A program made the translations under genes and the position numbers. The notes beneath the pieces were generated by a model. That model had not been told where the DNA came from and did no database searches. It saw only the letters and a program-made list of their open reading frames with translations. From NCBI GenBank assembly GCA_902529645.1, contig CABZXO010000005.1:1-64000 (forward strand): DNA of 64,000 bases, given 5' to 3'. Positions 58,225-64,000 of this stretch are shown one piece after another (the first letter of the stretch is position 1; every line of letters begins with the position of its first letter). The DNA comes from an uncultured Pelagibacteraceae bacterium (lineage in GTDB: Bacteria; Pseudomonadota; Alphaproteobacteria; Pelagibacterales; Pelagibacteraceae).

Positions 58225-59130
58225 ATGAAAAAACTTATACTTTCGATTGCAGCTCTTGCATTATTTGCAACCTCTGCGTTCGCTGAAAGATACGTCATGA
58301 TTACTCATGGTGAAGGAAAAGATCCTTTTTGGCCAGTAGTTCAAAAAGGTGGTGAAGATGCAGCTAGAGCAATCGGTGCTGACTTCGAATATATCTACAA
58401 CCCTTCTGCTGATATGGCTGATATGGCAAGCTCAATTCAAGCTGCTGCAGCTACTCAACCAGATGGTATGGTAATTTCTTTACCAGATCCAGATGCATTA
58501 GGCCCAGCTATTAAAGCTGCTGTTGCTGCTGGTGTTCCGGTAATTACAATGAACTCTGGTTTAGAGTCTTCTGCTAGCCTAGGTGCATTAATGCACGTTG
58601 GTCAGCCAGAATTACTTGCTGGACAAAAAGCTGGTGAAAGAGCAAAATCTGAAGGTGCTTCTAAAGCACTTTGTATGATTCAAGAAGCATACAACACAGC
58701 TCTTGTAGACAGATGTGAAGGTTACGGTTCAGCTGTTCCTATGCAAATGACTGATACTACTTCTGACCCTGCAACTATTCAAACTAGAGCAACTGCTGCT
58801 TTACAAGCTAACAGTGATATCGATGCGATCCTTTCAGTAGGACCACACGTATGTGAAGCTGTTGATAAAGCTTTAGTTGATCTTGGTATGACAGTACACC
58901 ACTCTTGCTTCGACTTGAGTCCTGCAGTTATGGACTTAATCGGATCTGGAAGAGTTTCTTTCACTATCGATCAACAACAAAGATTACAAGGTTATATGCC
59001 AGTTATCGTATTACACTTGTACAATAACAGTGCTGGACTTTTACCAGGAGCTAACATCCCATCAGGACCTGGCTTCGTTGACAAGTCTAACGCTTCTTCA
59101 GTTGCTGCTTTAGCAGGTATTGATAGATAG
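58225..59130 (+). CDS. Sugar ABC transporter substrate-binding protein (RbsB/type I periplasmic family)
   Basis: Signal peptide; ITHGEGKDPFWPVVQKGGEDAARAIGADFEY, PDGMVISLPDPDAL, FTIDQQQRLQGYM. Confidence 0.94.
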   Translation: MKKLILSIAALALFATSAFAERYVMITHGEGKDPFWPVVQKGGEDAARAIGADFEYIYNPSADMADMASSIQAAAATQPDGMVISLPDPDALGPAIKAAVAAGVPVITMNSGLESSASLGALMHVGQPELLAGQKAGERAKSEGASKALCMIQEAYNTALVDRCEGYGSAVPMQMTDTTSDPATIQTRATAALQANSDIDAILSVGPHVCEAVDKALVDLGMTVHHSCFDLSPAVMDLIGSGRVSFTIDQQQRLQGYMPVIVLHLYNNSAGLLPGANIPSGPGFVDKSNASSVAALAGIDR

Positions 59131-59146
59131 TCTGTAATAATTTAAA

Positions 59147-59177
59147 GGGTCGATTATTCAATCGGCCCTTTTTTTTT
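59147..59177 (+). terminator. Intrinsic terminator between SBP and permease genes
   Basis: GGGTCGAT-TATTCA-ATCGGCCC (8-bp stem, one T-G pair) followed by nine Ts. Confidence 0.88.
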
Positions 59178-59202
59178 AACACAATTAATAAGTCTTTTAT
59201 AA

Positions 59203-60798
59203 ATGAATACATCAACAACAAAAAAACCAAGACAAGAGTCAGACCGACAAGGTGAAAAAAAATGGTACTCTGCATTTACGTCTCGTCCAGAGGTTGGACC
59301 TTTTGGAGTAATGGTTTTACTTTTTTGTATGTTGGGATACTTTTCAATTCCTGAAGGACAATTTTCTCTTAATCCTTTTTCTGGCGAAGGATTTAACGCT
59401 TTAGGAATTAGAAATAATTTTAGGGTAATTGCACAATTAGGGATCGTTGCACTTGCTGCTGGAATGTTAATCATTGCAGGTGAATTCGATCTTTCTGTTG
59501 GATCAATGATCGGTTTTGCTGGTGGTTGTATGGCAATGATACTAAAATGGGGTTTTGCTGTTGTTATTCCTTACATATCTTTTGAAGGAGGTTTTCATTT
59601 TGAAGGATACACATTATTTAAAATTAAAGATGTTTCGCCAATACTAGCAATATTAATTACATTATGTATGACGCTTTCTTTTGGATGGATACAAGGGTGG
59701 ATAATTGTTAAAAGTGGTATAGCTTCTTTCATTGTTACATTAGGTGGACTTTTCTTTTTACGAGGTTTAACAGAAGTTTCGTATAGAGCTTTTAATAGAG
59801 CTCCAGATCAAACTGCTGGATCAACAACTGTTACAGATTTACCAGATATTAAAAACATCATAAATGTGCCGGGTCATGGAGAAATGGAAAGAGATGCGGC
59901 TAAAGCCTTACCAAATGACCAATTATTAGAAATTCTAAGCACTGTGCCTGCAAGTACGGTTGCAAAATTAACTGAACGATTAACATATATTAACGAAAAA
60001 GTTGCAGCTTACAAAACCACAATGAACGCAGAAAAGATGATTGCAACTTTAGAAAAATCATTAGCTGGGGCAAAAAAATCTGGAAATGATTCAATGGTGG
60101 AAATTTTGACAAAGAAAATAGAAGCTGGAGTTAATGTTCCTGATGTTGCGGCAAAAGCGGTTACTGATATTGATATAGCAAGAGCTTACATAGATACAAT
60201 AGTTACCGCAAGACCGGTTGCTAATTTTTTTGGAGGCGACATTATGGAGCCAGTATTTAATTGGTTATATTATACGGCAGATTGGAATGTAAATAATTAT
60301 GGAAACATTTTTGCTAAAGGAATGTATTCTGCTTTAATGATTTGGGGACTTATAGCGTTTATTTGTTATTTAATTTTGAGTAAAACTCAAGCAGGTAACT
60401 GGATTTATTCAACTGGTGGAAACCTTAGTGCTGCAAAAGCTAACGGTGTGCCAACTAATAAAGTTAAGATTTCATTATTTATGTTTACTGCGTTCTGTGC
60501 AACTATGTTTGCTGCGTGCCAGGTATTTGAAGTTAATACTGCGGATACAGCAAAAGGTAATTTAAAAGAATTAGAGGCAATTGCTGCAGCGGTTATTGGT
60601 GGTGTTGTGCTAACAGGAGGTTTTGGAACAATAGGTGGAATAATCTTAGGTACAATTATTTTTGGAATTGCAAAAGAAGCCTTCTTTTATATTCCTGGAA
60701 TTGATGGATCGTTCTACAGAGTATTCCTTGGAGCAGTTCTTGTTACTGCTGCCTTAACAAATGAGAATATTAGAAAACGAATTATGGGAAATATCTAA
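59203..60798 (+). CDS. RbsC/FrcC-type sugar ABC transporter permease with large internal insertion
   Basis: AAGMLIIAGEFDLSVGSMIGF, GIASFIVTLGGLFFLRGL, GNWIYSTGGNLSAAKANGVPTNKVKI, EAIAAAVIGGVVLTGGFGTIGGIILG. Confidence 0.93.
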   Translation: MNTSTTKKPRQESDRQGEKKWYSAFTSRPEVGPFGVMVLLFCMLGYFSIPEGQFSLNPFSGEGFNALGIRNNFRVIAQLGIVALAAGMLIIAGEFDLSVGSMIGFAGGCMAMILKWGFAVVIPYISFEGGFHFEGYTLFKIKDVSPILAILITLCMTLSFGWIQGWIIVKSGIASFIVTLGGLFFLRGLTEVSYRAFNRAPDQTAGSTTVTDLPDIKNIINVPGHGEMERDAAKALPNDQLLEILSTVPASTVAKLTERLTYINEKVAAYKTTMNAEKMIATLEKSLAGAKKSGNDSMVEILTKKIEAGVNVPDVAAKAVTDIDIARAYIDTIVTARPVANFFGGDIMEPVFNWLYYTADWNVNNYGNIFAKGMYSALMIWGLIAFICYLILSKTQAGNWIYSTGGNLSAAKANGVPTNKVKISLFMFTAFCATMFAACQVFEVNTADTAKGNLKELEAIAAAVIGGVVLTGGFGTIGGIILGTIIFGIAKEAFFYIPGIDGSFYRVFLGAVLVTAALTNENIRKRIMGNI

Positions 60799-61577
60799 TG
60801 GATAAAAAACCATTAATTGAGATAAAGAATTTAGTAAAAAAATTTGGAACATTTACCGCTTTAAATGGTGTTTCATTAGATGTTTATCCGGGCGAAGTTC
60901 ACGCGCTTTTAGGTGACAATGGTGCTGGAAAGTCAACTTTGATCAAAGTATTATCTGGGGTTCATCCAATGACAACTGGAGAAATAAAAGTAGATGGAGA
61001 AATTGTTAACTTTACTACACCACGTCAAGCATCTGATGCAGGCATTGGAACAGTTTATCAAGATTTGGCACTCAATGCTTTGACTTCAGTAACAAGGAAT
61101 TTTTTTCTTGGACGTGAATTAATAAAAGGACCTAGCGGATTTGGTTTAATGCAAATGGATGAGATGGATAGAATAACAACAGAGGAAATGTCTAAAATTG
61201 GAATTAGTATTGCAAACCCTAATCAGCCAGTTGGAACAATGTCAGGTGGACAAAGACAAACTTTGGCTATTGCAAGAGCAATTTACTTTGGTGCAAAGAT
61301 ACTAATATTAGATGAGCCTACTTCAGCATTAGGTCAAAAGCAGCAAATGGAAGTTTTAAAAACAATTAAAAAAGTGCAAAGTTTAGGAAATATTGCAATT
61401 ATACTTATTACACACAATGAAATTCATGCACGTCTTATAGCTGATCGATATACTTTCTTAAGTTTAGGAGAGGTAATTGGTTCAGGATTGTCTTCAGAAC
61501 TTGGTAATGAAGATGTGAAAAGATTGATGGCAGGTGGTGCTAAAATTGGCGATTTAGCTAAAGAATTAGAGCAATAA
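60798..61577 (+). CDS. Sugar ABC transporter ATPase, single domain (FrcA-like)
   Basis: LLGDNGAGKSTLIKVLSGVH, MSGGQRQTLAIARAIY, LILDEPTSALG. Confidence 0.95.
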   Translation: MDKKPLIEIKNLVKKFGTFTALNGVSLDVYPGEVHALLGDNGAGKSTLIKVLSGVHPMTTGEIKVDGEIVNFTTPRQASDAGIGTVYQDLALNALTSVTRNFFLGRELIKGPSGFGLMQMDEMDRITTEEMSKIGISIANPNQPVGTMSGGQRQTLAIARAIYFGAKILILDEPTSALGQKQQMEVLKTIKKVQSLGNIAIILITHNEIHARLIADRYTFLSLGEVIGSGLSSELGNEDVKRLMAGGAKIGDLAKELEQ

Positions 61578-61620
61578 TTTTTTTATTTTTTTTTAATTTT
61601 TTTTCACTTAAAATTTATCA

Positions 61621-62469
61621 ATGCGGAAATTCTCAAGAGATGGTTTTAATATTACTGAAGCAATAAATGAATTGATGCATGAATCTGGAGTTATCGTTAT
61701 TGAAAATGCATATAATTTAAACGATATTAAAGAAGCAAGAGACATTGTTAATCATTTTGCTGATACACAAGAACAAAAAGAAACCCACTTTAACGCTGAG
61801 GCTGAAGCATCTAATAAGATTAAACTACAGCAAAGGATTTGGAATTTATTTGGTAAAGGAGAGGTTTTTAGTAAATTAATTATAAATGATATAATTTTTA
61901 GCTTAATGTCTAAACTTTTAGGTTCAGAGTTTTTTTGTGGATCTTACTGCGCAAGTAGATTGTTACCAGGATCTATAGGTCAAGAACTTCATATTGATTA
62001 TCCGTATTGGGATTTTTATAATAGTGAGACTTTCCCTATGGGTCTTAATAGTTCATTTGCACAAAACTGTCAGGCTACTATACCTCTAGATATTTGTTCA
62101 GAACAATCAGGAGCAACTGCATATATCCCAGGATCACAGAAGAAATTACATTATCCAAATGAAAATGATGACTTTTCAAATAAACAACAAATGATAGCTA
62201 ATCCTGGTGATTTAGTTTTTTTTAATGGTAACTGCTGGCATGGAGCATCACCAAATAAATCAAATCACCAAAGAGCTGCATTACTGATAGAGTTTCTTCC
62301 TAAGTATATAAAACCAGTTGAAGATTTAGTCACTTATTTATCTGAAGAATTTAAAAATAATTCAAATTCAAAAGTGCGACAGCTTTTAGGATTAAATTAT
62401 GAATATCCAAAAATTATGGATGTGAGTAAAAAAGTAAATAATATTGGATTAGGTTATAAAGCTAAATAA
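61621..62469 (+). CDS. Phytanoyl-CoA dioxygenase (PhyH) family protein
   Basis: QELHIDYPYWDF ... TIPLDICSEQSGATAYIPGSQKK ... PGDLVFFNGNCWHGASPNKSNHQRAALL. Confidence 0.88.
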   Translation: MRKFSRDGFNITEAINELMHESGVIVIENAYNLNDIKEARDIVNHFADTQEQKETHFNAEAEASNKIKLQQRIWNLFGKGEVFSKLIINDIIFSLMSKLLGSEFFCGSYCASRLLPGSIGQELHIDYPYWDFYNSETFPMGLNSSFAQNCQATIPLDICSEQSGATAYIPGSQKKLHYPNENDDFSNKQQMIANPGDLVFFNGNCWHGASPNKSNHQRAALLIEFLPKYIKPVEDLVTYLSEEFKNNSNSKVRQLLGLNYEYPKIMDVSKKVNNIGLGYKAK

Positions 62470-62560
62470 AATCTATATTTTTAGTAAAATCTTCTATAAA
62501 TAGTCTTTATAATGATTTTAAAAAATTCAAAAGTATTTGAAAAAAATGAGGATTTAAAAA

Positions 62561-63322
62561 ATGGAAGTAAAATATTACGATTTAAAAAATAAAAGAGTGT
62601 TTATAACGGGCGGAGGATCAGGAATTGGTGCTTCAATAGTTGAACACTTTTGTGAACAAGGAAGTGAAGTTTATTTTGTAGATATAAATTTAAAAGAAAC
62701 AAAAAAACTTTTAAACAAACTTAAGAAAAAAAAATTAAGAGCACCAACTTTCATTGAATGTAACTTACTAGATGTTAATAAATTAGAAAAAACAATTAAA
62801 AGCATCATTTCCAAAAAAGGGCCCATACACGCTTTAGTTAATAATGCTGCTAATGATGACAGACACTCTACAGAGCAAGTGGATGAGAAATATTGGGAAA
62901 ATAGAATGGCAATTAATTTAAAACATTATTTTTTTGCTGCAAAAGCAGCAATAAAGTCCATGAAAAAAATAAAATCAGGTTCAATTATTAATTTAAGTTC
63001 AGTTTCGTGGGTTATGGGTGAAGGCGATAAAGTCGTTTATGAAACAGCAAAATCAGCTGTTGTTGGTTTAACACGATCTTTTGCTCAAGAATATGGGAAA
63101 TACAACATTAGAACAAATACTGTTATACCTGGATGTATTGCAACCGAAAGACAAATTAAACTTTGGTATACTCCAAAATACAAAAAGTTTATTTTAGATA
63201 AACAGGCTCTAAAAAGAACTATATATCCAAATGATGTTGCTAAAATGGTCATGTTTTTAGCCTCAGATCAATCTATAAGTTGTACAAAACAAATGTTTAC
63301 AATAGATGGTGGATTAACTTAA
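62561..63322 (+). CDS. SDR family oxidoreductase
   Basis: VFITGGGSGIGASIVEHF, VNNAANDDRHSTEQV, SVSWVMGEGDKVVYETAKSAV. Confidence 0.92.
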   Translation: MEVKYYDLKNKRVFITGGGSGIGASIVEHFCEQGSEVYFVDINLKETKKLLNKLKKKKLRAPTFIECNLLDVNKLEKTIKSIISKKGPIHALVNNAANDDRHSTEQVDEKYWENRMAINLKHYFFAAKAAIKSMKKIKSGSIINLSSVSWVMGEGDKVVYETAKSAVVGLTRSFAQEYGKYNIRTNTVIPGCIATERQIKLWYTPKYKKFILDKQALKRTIYPNDVAKMVMFLASDQSISCTKQMFTIDGGLT

Positions 63323-63327
63323 TTTAG

Positions 63328-64000
63328 GTGAAAGTTGAAAGTTCAGTAATTCAAAACAAATATCTTAGAGTTCAAACTCTTAATTATGGTGCTAGTCTTT
63401 TTGAAGTTTATCACAAGAAAAAGAAAATAAATTTAATTTTAAATTTAGGATCAAAAGAAAACTACCAATACAAACACCCAAGTGTTGGATCGACTTGTGG
63501 AAGATATGCAGGTAGAATTTCCAATGCAAAATTTAAGATAGGTAACAAAAAATTTAAATTAAATGCAAATGAGGGAAAAAATATTCTTCATGGCGGTAAA
63601 GTTGGTTTTTCAATTCTCCCGTGGACAAAATTGAATCAAACAAAAAACAAAATAGTATATCAAATTCATTCAAGAGATAAGGATCAAGGCTTTCCAGGAA
63701 ATCTAGTTGTCAATTGTATTTATCAATTAAGAAATAAATTTCTGATTATAAAATATGAATACAAATCTAATAAAAGTACTCACGTTAATTTAACTAATCA
63801 TAGTTATTGGAATTTAGAAAAAAATAAAAAAAATATGATTTATAATCATGAGTTAAAATTAAACTCATCTAAATTTCTTCAAATAAATAAAAATTTAATC
63901 CCAACTGGAAAATTCAAAAATGTAAAAAAAACTATTTATGATTTTTCAACTTTTGAAAATATTGGTAAAAAATTAGATTACTTTAAAAATAAAAAGATTA
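63328..64000 (+). CDS. galM: Aldose 1-epimerase (galactose mutarotase), 5' part; runs off right edge
   Basis: Not in supplied ORF track. GTG at 63328 opens a frame with GRYAGRISNAKFKIGNKKFKLNANEGKNILHGGKVGF and HVNLTNHSYWNL. Confidence 0.88.
   Translation, partial: MKVESSVIQNKYLRVQTLNYGASLFEVYHKKKKINLILNLGSKENYQYKHPSVGSTCGRYAGRISNAKFKIGNKKFKLNANEGKNILHGGKVGFSILPWTKLNQTKNKIVYQIHSRDKDQGFPGNLVVNCIYQLRNKFLIIKYEYKSNKSTHVNLTNHSYWNLEKNKKNMIYNHELKLNSSKFLQINKNLIPTGKFKNVKKTIYDFSTFENIGKKLDYFKNKKI

Noticed and set aside
61578-61620. Poly-T stretches after the ABC ATPase gene as a terminator
   Set aside because: T-runs are present but no stable GC-containing stem precedes them; expected in such AT-rich DNA.
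1-64000. CRISPR arrays, prophage or transposon modules, tRNA/rRNA genes
   Set aside because: No regularly spaced repeats, transposase/integrase motifs, or tRNA/rRNA-like GC-rich structures were recognised; not confirmed computationally.

Overview
AT-rich, gene-dense 64 kb window that reads like a streamlined marine alphaproteobacterium of the SAR11/Pelagibacterales type. This placement is inferred from base composition, gene content and very short intergenic gaps; no search was run. Positions 1-20 kb are mostly core genes: AsmA/YhdP-like C-terminus, tyrS, anmK, an iscR-sufBCDSU-sufT-sufA Fe-S cluster operon, glnA, a homocysteine S-methyltransferase, and a molybdopterin cassette (moaB, moaEDCA) packed with msrPQ. 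Positions 20-64 kb form a large carbohydrate/polyol uptake and catabolism region. It contains four binding-protein-dependent transporters (two CUT1-type ABC systems, one RbsB/C-type ABC system, one TctABC system). Catabolic genes include GH1 and GH4 glycosidases, inositol genes (iolG-, iolE-, iolD-like), a PTS-independent dhaKL pair, several Gfo/Idh/MocA and SDR dehydrogenases, an HpcH aldolase, ALDH, PdxA, a ROK kinase and a partial galM at the right edge. The best leads are: (a) stem-loops at all four binding-protein/permease junctions, one of them an intrinsic terminator inside the tctB reading frame; (b) a glycosidase plus inositol cassette that may degrade glycosyl-inositol or glycosyl-polyol osmolytes; (c) a DhaK/DhaL + CUT1 ABC cassette with a 63-aa two-TM protein encoded between permease and ATPase; (d) a neighbourhood with a DUF1907 (C11orf54-like) protein and a PanB-fold protein lacking the usual metal-site motif; (e) a 21-bp palindrome overlapping the iscR-suf promoter; (f) an RbsC-type permease with an extra domain of about 145 aa. 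No tRNA, rRNA, CRISPR array, transposase or prophage was recognised.
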